NCBI GenBank assembly: GCA_903925435.1
Contig: CAIYFF010000102.1
Location: 1 to 15,911 of the forward strand
Source: an uncultured Planctomycetota bacterium
Lineage (GTDB): Bacteria; Planctomycetota; UBA1135; UBA2386
DNA: 15,911 nucleotides
Direction: 5' to 3'
Part shown: in pieces, positions 7,476 through 14,776 of the stretch
Layout of the letters: every line of letters starts with the position of its first letter
Position numbering within the stretch: the first letter of the stretch is position 1
Position numbers and translations under genes: made by a program
The notes under the pieces: model-generated
What the model was told of the DNA's origin: nothing
Databases searched by the model: none
What the model saw: the letters and a program-made list of their open reading frames with translations, nothing else

Positions 7476-8498
7476 GTGCACGAACCCAAGTCAGCGTCCG
7501 TCGCGGCCCACGCTCCCTCCGACGAACGGCTCAAGAGGCGCGCGGCGATCGCATCGCTTTGCGTTGCGATCGTGCTGCTGCTCGTGAAGTTCCAGGCCTA
7601 TCGACTCACGGGCTCGATGGCGGTGCTGTCCGACGCGCTGGAGTCGATCGTCAATGTCGTCGCCGCCGCGTTTGCGATCGCAGGCCTGTGGTTCGCAGGA
7701 ATGCCAGCGGATCGCAACCACCCGTATGGCCACGGCAAGATCGAGTTCTTCGCCGCGGCGTTCGAAGGCGGGCTGATCGCATTCGCGGCATTGCTGATCC
7801 TCTGGGAGGCCGGGCATGCGCTGTTGCATGGCTCCGTCATTCGTGAGCTGGACGCAGGCATCCTGCTGACCGGCGCCGCGGGTCTCGGCAACGGGTTGCT
7901 CGGACTGTTCTTGATGCGCGTCGGCAAGCGGCACCGTTCGCTGACGCTCATCGCCGACGGGCAACACGTGTTGTCGGACTTCTGGACGAGCGTCGGCCTC
8001 GTCATCGGCCTCGTGCTCGTGCGCCTGACCGGCATCCCGTGGATCGATCCGCTCGTTGCGATGGCCGTGGCGATCGTGCTGCTCGTCACCGGAGCCAAGC
8101 TCGTGCGCACCGCGGCTGGCGGGTTGCTCGACGAACAAGATCCCGAATTGGTGGAGCGCGTGGTCGGTTTGTTGAATCGCGAGTTCGGGCAAGGCGTGAT
8201 CCGCGTGCATCACTTGCGCGCGATCCGAGCGGGTCGAGTGCCGCACATCAGCGCGCATCTCGTCGTGCCGGAGCACTTCCGTGTCGACGAGGCGCATGAC
8301 ATCGCCGAGCGCGTAGCAGCATCGGTAGGACGCGAGTTGGGTGAGGGCGACCTCGACTTCCACACGGACCCGTGCTTCCGCAGCTACTGCAAGGTTTGCG
8401 ACATCGCCGATTGTGCCGTGCGCCAGCAGCCGTTCGCCGGCAAGAAGGCGCTCAGCGTCGAAGAGGCCGTGACGCCCGACGACCTGATGCTGCACTGA
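7476..8498 (+). CDS. Cation diffusion facilitator family transporter with Cys-rich C-terminal tail
   Basis: A 340-residue inner-membrane metal/proton antiporter of the CDF family, exporting divalent metals such as Zn, Fe, Mn, Co or Cd. Transmembrane segments begin near residue 23 (IASLCVAIVLLLV). The TM2 metal motif reads SDALESIVN (Glu56, Asn60), the family HPYGHGK-E loop follows TM2, and TM5 carries DGQHVLSD (His164, Asp168). The C-terminal cytoplasmic ferredoxin-like domain contains VHHLRAIRAGRVPHISAHLVV. After it comes a tail with C300-x4-C305-x2-C308-x4-C313, which could bind metal. I chose GTG 7476 because it leaves a normal short cytoplasmic N-terminus; the frame is open to 7335. The metal is unknown. 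The Glu/Asn pair in TM2 differs from the Asp/Asp of FieF and the His/Asp of Zn-type CDFs. Confidence 0.9.
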   Translation: MHEPKSASVAAHAPSDERLKRRAAIASLCVAIVLLLVKFQAYRLTGSMAVLSDALESIVNVVAAAFAIAGLWFAGMPADRNHPYGHGKIEFFAAAFEGGLIAFAALLILWEAGHALLHGSVIRELDAGILLTGAAGLGNGLLGLFLMRVGKRHRSLTLIADGQHVLSDFWTSVGLVIGLVLVRLTGIPWIDPLVAMAVAIVLLVTGAKLVRTAAGGLLDEQDPELVERVVGLLNREFGQGVIRVHHLRAIRAGRVPHISAHLVVPEHFRVDEAHDIAERVAASVGRELGEGDLDFHTDPCFRSYCKVCDIADCAVRQQPFAGKKALSVEEAVTPDDLMLH

Positions 8499-8502
8499 GG
8501 AT

Positions 8503-10497
8503 CTAGCCGCCGCTGCCGAGACCCCATGCAGAGCGGTGCTCGCCCGCGGACTGCAGCCAATCGACGACCTTCGCGATGTCCTCGTGCTGCGCGATCGTGG
8601 CGCTGTCGGCGATGACGCAGAGATGGCGGCGCGCGCGTGTCATCGCAACGTTGAGGCGGCGCAGCTCCGCCAAGAACCCGACCTCACCGCGTTCGTTGCT
8701 GCGCACGAGCGACAACACGATCGCTTCCTTCTCGCGGCCTTGCAGCCCGTCGATCGTGCCGACCTCGAGGCCCTCGTAGCCGGATAGGCGATCGCGCAAC
8801 AGGCGCACTTGCGCCGAGTATGGCGTGACCACCGCGATCTGGTCCGGCCTCACGCCCGCTTCGATGAGGCGCGCCACATGGCCCGCGGCGATCGCCGCTT
8901 CGCCTGGATTGCTGCGGCTGCCGTCGTCGTCGCCCGCGGTCTCGTCGTGGCCGCAGCCCGCAGTGTCGAGGAAGAGCAGTGGAGACGCAGTGTCCTCGGT
9001 CTCTGTGACTTGCGGAAGTTCGCACAGGCGGTGCGACTTCACGATGTCCGCAGGCACGAGGCGCGAGTCGTAGAACGTCGCGCTCGACCAACGCTGGATC
9101 GCTTCGTGCATGCGGTACTGCGTCGTCAGCATGCGCGTCATCTGCGCGCCGGTCGACGACGCCGCAAGCCGTTCGAACAACGTCGTCGCAAGCCCGCCCT
9201 TCGCCGCTGCCTCGGAATGCACCGTGGGCGGCAATTGGCAGTGATCGCCCGCGAGCACCGCGCGCTTGCCGAGGCCGAGCGGCAGCCAAGACGCGGCTTC
9301 GAGCGCCTGCGCGGCTTCGTCGAGCACGACCAGATCGAAGACGCGTTCTTGCAGCAACGAATCGCCGCATCCCGTCGTCGTCGCGAGCACGACATCGGCG
9401 GTGTCGAGCAGGCCTTGCACGATCGCGTTCTCGAGCGTCCGTTGCTCGATGCGCAGTCGCTTCTGCTCGCGCTTCAAGTCAAAGCGCTCGCTGCGCGATG
9501 CGCGCAGCCATCGGCGCTGCAGCTCGCGCAACTCCTGGCGAACGTCGCGCAGCAACTTCTGCTCTGGCGCGTTCTGCACCTGCACGGCGAGCGATTGATC
9601 GACCACCGCAGGGAGCACTCGCACTGGTTGGCCGAGGCGCACGATGCGCAGGCCTTTGTGCAGCAGGCGTTCGGCGAGATTGTCGACCGCGACGTTGGAT
9701 GGCGCGCTCGCAAGCACGGACTCGCCGCGAAGGACCGCCTGGCGGATCACTTCGACGACGGCAGTGGTCTTGCCGGTGCCGGGCGGCCCATGGATCAGCG
9801 CGATCTGTTCGGCCGCGAGTGCGTGGGCGACGGCGCTCTGCTGGCTTGCGTCCAGCGCTGCGTCGATCGGGGACTCGATCTTCGGTGGCTTTGCGAATTC
9901 GGGATCGCGCGCCACAAAGCACGCTTCGACGAACTTGCGTCGCTCCGGCGCCGCCGCGTTGCGCAGTCGCTGGAGCGCTTCGTGCATGCGTCGGAAGGTG
10001 ATGTCGGGCACCAGTCGTCGCAGTCGGACGATCGACGGCAAGTCGAGGTCGTCGCGGTCGTCGAGCGCGACCGTGATGCGGTCATACCGCACGCTCGCGA
10101 CGAGCCCGTTCGTCACCGGTTCGCCATCCGCGCCGTCGACCGACACGACGTCGCCGGGCGCAAAGCGATGGGGCGGCAGCGATCCGCCGCGGCTTTGCTG
10201 CAGCAGCGCATGCAGCGCGCCGCCGAGGCCGGGCTCGAGGTCCGCCACTTCCAGTCGCCGCAGCAGCACGCCGCGCTGTTCCAACTCGGCTTCGCTGCGC
10301 GTGCGCAAGAGCCGCTCTTGCTGCGCGATCTCCTCCGCGCGTTCGATGCGGAGCAGTTCTTGGTGCCGGGCTACGAATGCGTCGAGGTCCACGCTGCCAA
10401 CGTGCAGCGCAACGGCGTCGAGGTCAAAACCCGATTGCCCTGGCAGCGTCGGTCTCTGCGATTCCCTCGGATCGCAATGCGGGAGGCTGGGCGCCAT
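8503..10497 (-). CDS. UPF1/IGHMBP2-like superfamily 1B DNA/RNA helicase
   Basis: An SF1B helicase of about 664 residues, related to SMUBP2/IGHMBP2 and UPF1, ATP-driven and probably 5'-to-3' on DNA or RNA. All core motifs are present (numbering from ATG 10497): GPPGTGKTT (237-245, motif I), DEAAQ (393-397, motif II), AGDHCQLPPTV (motif III), QYRMHE (460-465), GLQGREKEA (584-592, motif V) and NVAMTRARR (616-624, motif VI). The N-terminal part has a charged helical segment (RIERAEEIAQQERLL) and a small beta-barrel-like region before motif I, as in IGHMBP2. The start is uncertain: ATG 10497 has no ribosome-binding site, and GTG 10392 (just before DLDAFVARHQELL) would match the usual family N-terminus better. 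It converges on the CDF gene with a 4-base gap and no obvious terminator between them. Cellular role is not known. Confidence 0.92.
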   Translation of the reverse strand: MAPSLPHCDPRESQRPTLPGQSGFDLDAVALHVGSVDLDAFVARHQELLRIERAEEIAQQERLLRTRSEAELEQRGVLLRRLEVADLEPGLGGALHALLQQSRGGSLPPHRFAPGDVVSVDGADGEPVTNGLVASVRYDRITVALDDRDDLDLPSIVRLRRLVPDITFRRMHEALQRLRNAAAPERRKFVEACFVARDPEFAKPPKIESPIDAALDASQQSAVAHALAAEQIALIHGPPGTGKTTAVVEVIRQAVLRGESVLASAPSNVAVDNLAERLLHKGLRIVRLGQPVRVLPAVVDQSLAVQVQNAPEQKLLRDVRQELRELQRRWLRASRSERFDLKREQKRLRIEQRTLENAIVQGLLDTADVVLATTTGCGDSLLQERVFDLVVLDEAAQALEAASWLPLGLGKRAVLAGDHCQLPPTVHSEAAAKGGLATTLFERLAASSTGAQMTRMLTTQYRMHEAIQRWSSATFYDSRLVPADIVKSHRLCELPQVTETEDTASPLLFLDTAGCGHDETAGDDDGSRSNPGEAAIAAGHVARLIEAGVRPDQIAVVTPYSAQVRLLRDRLSGYEGLEVGTIDGLQGREKEAIVLSLVRSNERGEVGFLAELRRLNVAMTRARRHLCVIADSATIAQHEDIAKVVDWLQSAGEHRSAWGLGSGG

Positions 10498-10629
10498 GCC
10501 AACGGTCGTGCCGCGTGCGCGCAACGCGCCAAGAAACGTCTCAATCTGGGGCTGGGCTACACTCGTTCGTTGCGGAGCCGCCGCTTCTCTTGGAGCATCC
10601 GCGCCTCACCGCCTCATCCGATCCAACCC

Positions 10630-11742
10630 ATGCGTTTCCTCACGCGCTCCTTGAGCCTTGCCGCCGCGCTCGCGACGGCAGCGCTGTGCCCGGCGCAGGT
10701 CGCGGCGACCACGCCATACGGCACAGGCTGTTACTTCCAGCGCGCGAGCTTCTTCGAGACGTTCCCGCCGGGATCATTCGATCTGTCTGGCACCGTTGCG
10801 GCGCCGCGCGGCTACTCACTGATCTTCATCGGCGAAGGCTATCTCGTGCTGCCGCTGCAGGGCTCATGGCGCCCTCCGACCCCTGCTGCCTCGCAGATCA
10901 TCCTGCCGGATGACGGGGTGTCGCCGGCGTTGTCGCTCGGGTTCCCGCTGCAATACCCAGGCGGGACGACGGAGAGCATCTGGGTCAGCAGCAACGGCTT
11001 TCTGACGCTCGCGGCAAACACCAATGCACAGTGCTGCGCTGGCGATCCCGTTGGCATGGTGTCGGGGCCGCCGCGCATCGCGATGCTGTGGGTGGACATG
11101 AACCCGACTGCGGGCGGAGCGATCCGGTTCGAGCGATCGACTGCGAACGGCGGCGCCGCGTGGCTGACGTTCGAGGCGGTGCGCGAATACAGCACCAACG
11201 TGCCGAACACGTTCCAGGTCGCGTTCTACAACTACGGCCAGATCGACGTGCTCTATGGGCCGTGCGGCAACCAAGGCGACACGGGGCTCGCGGGTTGGAG
11301 CCCAGGTGGCAACGTCCGCAGCCCAGGAGCGGTGAACATGTCGCAGGCGATCCTTGCGCCGTTCCTCACGGGGCCGGATCGCGATCCGTTGCGCATTGCG
11401 AGCACGGGGCGTCCGCGCATCGGCACGACGATGCCAGTCACGACTTCGAATGTGCCGCTCAACTCGCCGTTCGTGTTGGTTGCCCTCGGCCTGCAGGGCT
11501 ACCCGCAAGGCCTGAGCCTCGATGCGCTCGGCATGTTCGGCTGCTTGCAGTATGCGAGCTTCGAAACGTCGTTCGGCCTGATCCCGTCGGCAGGCACGGC
11601 GACGTGGCAGCTCGAGGTGCCCAACAATGCCGACCTCATCGGCCGCCGCGGCTACTTGCAGTCGCTTGCGTTTGCGCCCGATGCCAACGGGCCGGGGCTG
11701 ATCACGTCGAATGCGCTCGACTTGCTAGCTGGCGCGCAGTGA
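10630..11742 (+). CDS. Secreted NIDO-like protein with shared C-terminal module
   Basis: A 370-residue exported protein. The signal peptide is MRFLTRSLSLAAALATAALC, with cleavage probable near PAQ-VAA. The middle (about residues 115-215) looks like the nidogen-like fold seen in many bacterial surface proteins: WVSSNGFLTLA, then PRIAMLWVDMNP, AWLTFEAV, NTFQVAFYNYGQIDVLYG and GLAGWSPGG. The C-terminal part (SPFVLVALG through LDLLAGAQ) resembles that of the secreted protein at 6109-7311, with the common G-T-A-x-W-x-L-x-V-P, Y-L-Q and SNAL elements. ATG 10630 starts the signal peptide but has no clear Shine-Dalgarno sequence. Upstream in the same frame is a long open stretch antisense to the helicase, which I treat as chance. 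It diverges from the helicase gene. Function is unknown; a surface or adhesive role is a guess from the fold. Confidence 0.82.
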   Translation: MRFLTRSLSLAAALATAALCPAQVAATTPYGTGCYFQRASFFETFPPGSFDLSGTVAAPRGYSLIFIGEGYLVLPLQGSWRPPTPAASQIILPDDGVSPALSLGFPLQYPGGTTESIWVSSNGFLTLAANTNAQCCAGDPVGMVSGPPRIAMLWVDMNPTAGGAIRFERSTANGGAAWLTFEAVREYSTNVPNTFQVAFYNYGQIDVLYGPCGNQGDTGLAGWSPGGNVRSPGAVNMSQAILAPFLTGPDRDPLRIASTGRPRIGTTMPVTTSNVPLNSPFVLVALGLQGYPQGLSLDALGMFGCLQYASFETSFGLIPSAGTATWQLEVPNNADLIGRRGYLQSLAFAPDANGPGLITSNALDLLAGAQ

Positions 11743-11763
11743 CGGCGCATCGTGCGCTGCACT
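11738..11763. terminator. Hairpin between convergent secreted-protein and small-protein genes
   Basis: AGTG (11738-11741) pairs with CACT (11760-11763). After one bulged base, CGGCGCA (11743-11749) pairs with TGCGCTG (11753-11759) with one G-T wobble, around a TCG loop. The stem holds the stop of the plus-strand gene and reaches into the stop of the minus-strand gene. There is no T-tract. Confidence 0.5.
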
Positions 11764-12064
11764 AGTCGCCAGGCGTCTGGTCGACGACTTCGTAGAGGCC
11801 TTGGCCCATCGCGCGCACGCGGCCCTTGGCTTCGAGCGCCTGCCACACTTCGACTGGGTATTGGTCGGGCGGGCGCACGCCGACGATGCCCGACCGGCCG
11901 CCCTTGCTCATCGCGTCGTGGCCGAGCCGCGATTCATCGTCGAGCCGCGTCACTTTGAGCCGCTTCTTCAGCGCCTTCATCGCGCGCTGCAGCGTCTCCT
12001 TGGTGAACGTGCCGTCAGGGTTGCGCTCGATCAGGTTGGGATTGGGCTGGCTGGGTGGATGCAT
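11762..12064 (-). CDS. Conserved-looking small protein of unknown function
   Basis: A 100-residue soluble protein with no signal peptide or membrane segment. I do not recognise a named domain. It begins with a Pro/Asn-rich stretch, then NPDGTFTKETLQRAMKALKK, a basic helix, LDDESRLGHDAMSKGGRSG, and ends with PPDQYPVEVWQALEAKGR and GQGLYEVVD. Its pattern (charged helix, glycine-rich turn, PP-x-x-YP-x-EVW) looks conserved rather than random, and reminds me of small uncharacterised planctomycete proteins; that recollection is unverified. I chose ATG 12064; the frame is open to 12160, but the residues before are Arg-rich like out-of-frame sequence. A weak GGAT lies about 12 bases upstream. It converges on the secreted NIDO-like gene and diverges from the exported protein gene. 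Confidence 0.65.
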   Translation of the reverse strand: MHPPSQPNPNLIERNPDGTFTKETLQRAMKALKKRLKVTRLDDESRLGHDAMSKGGRSGIVGVRPPDQYPVEVWQALEAKGRVRAMGQGLYEVVDQTPGD

Positions 12065-12179
12065 GGCGTGGCGATCATCCAGAGCGCGCAGCCTGGGGCA
12101 ACGACGAGGATCCATGACTGCTGCGGGCCGATCGAACTCAGGCTGCGGCTCGCGCCGCAAAGCGGATAGTGTCCGTCGC

Positions 12180-13145
12180 GTGAACGTCCGGTCCTTCGCA
12201 ATGGTCCTCGGCGCTGCGGCGGCGCTGCCGGCGCAGACCCTCGACCAATTGCGCGAAGCGGTGCGCGAGGCCGCTTCTGCGGATCGCTACTCACTGTTCG
12301 TCGCGTCCGTGGGCAGCCTCGTGCGCGACGGCGAGATGTCCGGTGGACGTTTGGAGGTCGACTCGGAGCCCAAGCTGCGCGTGATGGACGCGACGCTGCC
12401 ATACCGCGAAGACTTCTTTCGCGACGGCGAACGCTCCTGGCTGCGCGTCGAGGCGACGCTGGGCTATGCGATCGTCGATGCGCGCTTTCCCGATCTCTGG
12501 AGTGGGGCGCTTCCCCAGATCGCGACTTCGGTGGACGCGCGCTACGAGGCCTTCGTCGCGGACTTGGGCGTGGGCCCATGCTTTGCGGTTGGTTCCAAAA
12601 TCGTCGTCAGTCCACTGCTGCATCTTGGGTGTAGCCACATCACCAACGATGCCGAGTTCGATGGACCGGGCGCAGCGTTCACGCAGGCGATCACCGAAGG
12701 CATCCTGTTCGACTGGGCAGCCTTCTATGGCAGCTACGGCTCGTCGCTCGCCGTGCGCGCCGAATCCGCGGCGTGGCTTGGCGCGGAGTGGACGCCGCAG
12801 GTGCGCTACGACCTTCGTCGCACCGAGGGGCTCGACGTCGACGAACCCGCAATCGACGCAAGCGACACCACGCAGTGGTTCACGGCGCGCATCGATGGCA
12901 CGACGCCGCTTGGCATCGACGCGCTCGGCGCGCCGCTGCACGGACTGTTCGGCGCGGGCTACCGACGCTGGCTAGGCGAATCGGTGGGGCAACTGGGATT
13001 CGACGACTTCTACGAGCTGACGCTCGGCATCCGCGCGGATGGCGCGGATGCGCTGCCACTCGTCGAGTCGGTGAAGTTCGCGTGCTCGATCTTGTTCGGC
13101 GACGACGTGCAGGGCTGGTCGATTGGCTTTGGCGTGACGTTCTGA
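12180..13145 (+). CDS. Exported protein, probable outer-membrane beta-barrel
   Basis: A 321-residue protein with a short signal peptide (NVRSFAMVLGAAAALPAQ after the start). The rest alternates polar and hydrophobic residues with many Tyr, Trp and Gly, as in transmembrane beta-strands: LRVEATLGYAIVDARF, FVADLGVGPCFAV, LLHLGCSHITND, WFTARIDGTTPLGI, HGLFGAGYRRWLG, YELTLGIRAD and WSIGFGVTF. It ends in phenylalanine, the classic last residue of outer-membrane barrels. A relative of the solitary autotransporter-like barrel family is possible, but I cannot confirm it. GTG 12180 is chosen because it starts the signal peptide; ATG 12201 is also in frame but leaves too short a leader. The gene is followed by a good terminator. 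Substrate or role is unknown. Confidence 0.72.
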   Translation: MNVRSFAMVLGAAAALPAQTLDQLREAVREAASADRYSLFVASVGSLVRDGEMSGGRLEVDSEPKLRVMDATLPYREDFFRDGERSWLRVEATLGYAIVDARFPDLWSGALPQIATSVDARYEAFVADLGVGPCFAVGSKIVVSPLLHLGCSHITNDAEFDGPGAAFTQAITEGILFDWAAFYGSYGSSLAVRAESAAWLGAEWTPQVRYDLRRTEGLDVDEPAIDASDTTQWFTARIDGTTPLGIDALGAPLHGLFGAGYRRWLGESVGQLGFDDFYELTLGIRADGADALPLVESVKFACSILFGDDVQGWSIGFGVTF

Positions 13146-13149
13146 AGCG

Positions 13150-13170
13150 GGGCGCGGCAACGCGCCCTTT
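13150..13170 (+). terminator. Rho-independent-like terminator after the barrel protein gene
   Basis: GGGCGCG (13150-13156) and CGCGCCC (13161-13167) form a perfect 7-base stem closed by a GCAA tetraloop and followed by TTT (13168-13170). It lies in the 35-base gap between two convergent genes. This is the most textbook-like terminator in the window, although the T-tract is short. Confidence 0.7.
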
Positions 13171-13180
13171 CGCCCGCGTC

Positions 13181-14776
13181 CTAGCCGACCACCTGGCTTT
13201 GCAGCGACGCAGCTGCCTGCATGATCGTGTCGATCTCCGGCTTGCCGACCTTGGCGCTGATGAGCGACGCCTGCAAGTGGCCCGCGACTGCTCCAAAGTG
13301 GCGATCGGTGATGCCGCGGCCGCGGTGCGCGGCGCCCATGTCCTTGCCCTTGTAGGCGCTGGGGCCGCCCAGCGCGGCAGTGAGGAACGCGACCTGGTGC
13401 CGCTTCTGTTGTGCCATGTCGGTGTTGGCGAACAAGGGCTTCAGCAGCGGATCCCCAAGGACACGCCGGTAGAAGTCGTCGACGACCGCGGTCAGCGCCT
13501 GCTTGCCGCCGATTTGGTCGTAGATGCTCGCCTTGCCAGGCGATGGCTGCTTTGCGCCGCCGCCGCGGACTTCGATGAGGAACTCATCCACCGACGTGCG
13601 CAGCGTCTCCGCCTGTTGTGACAAGGCGCTCGCGGCATCGAGCATCTGGCTCGCGGCGGAGCTGGTCTCCTGCGCGGCGTGCGTGAGGTCGACGATGTTG
13701 CGCGCGACATCCTGAGTGCCGGCGGCCGCTTGTTGCACGTTCTGGCTGATCTCCCCGGTCGCGAGCTGTTGCTGCTGCACCGAGTTGGCGATCGACGAGC
13801 TGATCTCGTTCATGCGCTGGATGGTGGATCCCACCGATTGGATCACCACCGCGGTGCCCTGCGACGCTTGCTGCATCGAAGCGATCTGGTTGCTGATCTC
13901 CGCAGTTGCCTTGCTGGTGCCCTGCGCCAACGACTTGACCTCGCTGGCGACGACCGCGAATCCCTTGCCCGCTTCGCCGGCACGAGCCGCTTCGATGTTG
14001 GCGTTGAGCGCGAGCAACTGCGTCTGGCCTGCGATCTGCGCGATCAGCTTCAGCACCGAGCCGATGCGTTGGCTCGCTTGCAGCATTCCGCGCACGCTTT
14101 CGTCGGCGCGCTTTGCCTGCAGCATCGCTTCGTCGGCGATCTTCGCGCTGTTCTGCGCTTCGCGGCCGATCTCGGCGGCGCTCGCGGTCAGCTCCTCGGT
14201 CGCGGACGCGACGGTCTGCACGTTGGCTGACGTTTCCTCAGAGGCTGCGGCGACGGTCGTCGCGCGCTCGGTTGTGCCTTCTGCCGTGTGCGTCAGCGCA
14301 GCTGCGGTGGCCTGCATCTCGGTGGCGGAGCTCGCAACGGTGGCGACGATGCCTTGGATCTGGCGTTCGAAGTCGTCTGCGAGTTTGAGCCTGCGCTGCT
14401 CTGCATCCTTCAGCGCGTCGGCCGAGCTTTTCATCTGGTCCGTTGCGACGTTGATCTGGGTCGCGGCTGCGCGGAACGTGCCGGGCAAGCCTCGAAGCAT
14501 CACGCGCCGCCAGAACGCACCTTGGCTTGCATGGCTGAGCGCTGCGCGCGACTCGCGGACGAACGCGTCCGTGATGTCGAGCATGCGATTGAGCGCGATC
14601 GCCAGCGTCATGCACTCGCCGTCGAGGTCGTCGAACGCGATGCGCTGCTCGAGGTCGCCTTCCGCAGCGGCATTGGCGACACGGATCGCGCGTTGCATGA
14701 CCTCGCGGTAGTTCGCGAGCTCGTTCGAGTCTCTCTCGGGATGCGCCGCTGGCGCCTGGTCGATCGTCTGGATCAT
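13181..14776 (-). CDS. Soluble methyl-accepting chemotaxis protein fused to a C-terminal group I truncated haemoglobin
   Basis: A 531-residue chemoreceptor with no transmembrane segment, so probably cytoplasmic. Residues 20-115 form helices with a HAMP-like look (FDDLDGECMTLAIALNRMLD). Residues 135-403 are the MCP signalling coiled coil, with the conserved CheA/CheW-binding tip around 243-283 (IAGQTQLLALNANIEAARAG, then GKGFAVVASEVKSLA). A Gly/Pro linker (404-415) leads to a complete truncated globin (416-531): SIYDQIGGKQAL, DFYRRVL (Tyr436, B10), LFANTDM (Phe449, CD1), QKRHQ (Gln457 E7, Gln461 E11), ALGGP, and AAHRGRGI with the proximal haem ligand His484 (F8). It is close to mycobacterial trHbN in pattern. 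The ATG overlaps the PAS gene stop by 4 bases, with AAGGAG 8 bases upstream. It likely senses O2 or NO, or acts on them, and signals to CheA. The gas ligand is inferred. Confidence 0.93.
   Translation of the reverse strand: MIQTIDQAPAAHPERDSNELANYREVMQRAIRVANAAAEGDLEQRIAFDDLDGECMTLAIALNRMLDITDAFVRESRAALSHASQGAFWRRVMLRGLPGTFRAAATQINVATDQMKSSADALKDAEQRRLKLADDFERQIQGIVATVASSATEMQATAAALTHTAEGTTERATTVAAASEETSANVQTVASATEELTASAAEIGREAQNSAKIADEAMLQAKRADESVRGMLQASQRIGSVLKLIAQIAGQTQLLALNANIEAARAGEAGKGFAVVASEVKSLAQGTSKATAEISNQIASMQQASQGTAVVIQSVGSTIQRMNEISSSIANSVQQQQLATGEISQNVQQAAAGTQDVARNIVDLTHAAQETSSAASQMLDAASALSQQAETLRTSVDEFLIEVRGGGAKQPSPGKASIYDQIGGKQALTAVVDDFYRRVLGDPLLKPLFANTDMAQQKRHQVAFLTAALGGPSAYKGKDMGAAHRGRGITDRHFGAVAGHLQASLISAKVGKPEIDTIMQAAASLQSQVVG

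Noticed and set aside
8499..8502. Terminator between the convergent CDF and helicase genes
   Set aside because: The gap is 4 bases and I found no convincing inverted repeat around the two stops.
8809..10629. Long plus-strand open frame antisense to the helicase that runs in frame into the secreted NIDO-like protein
   Set aside because: The helicase on the other strand has all SF1 motifs. The plus-strand translation is Arg/His-rich, and the real gene starts with a signal peptide at 10630.
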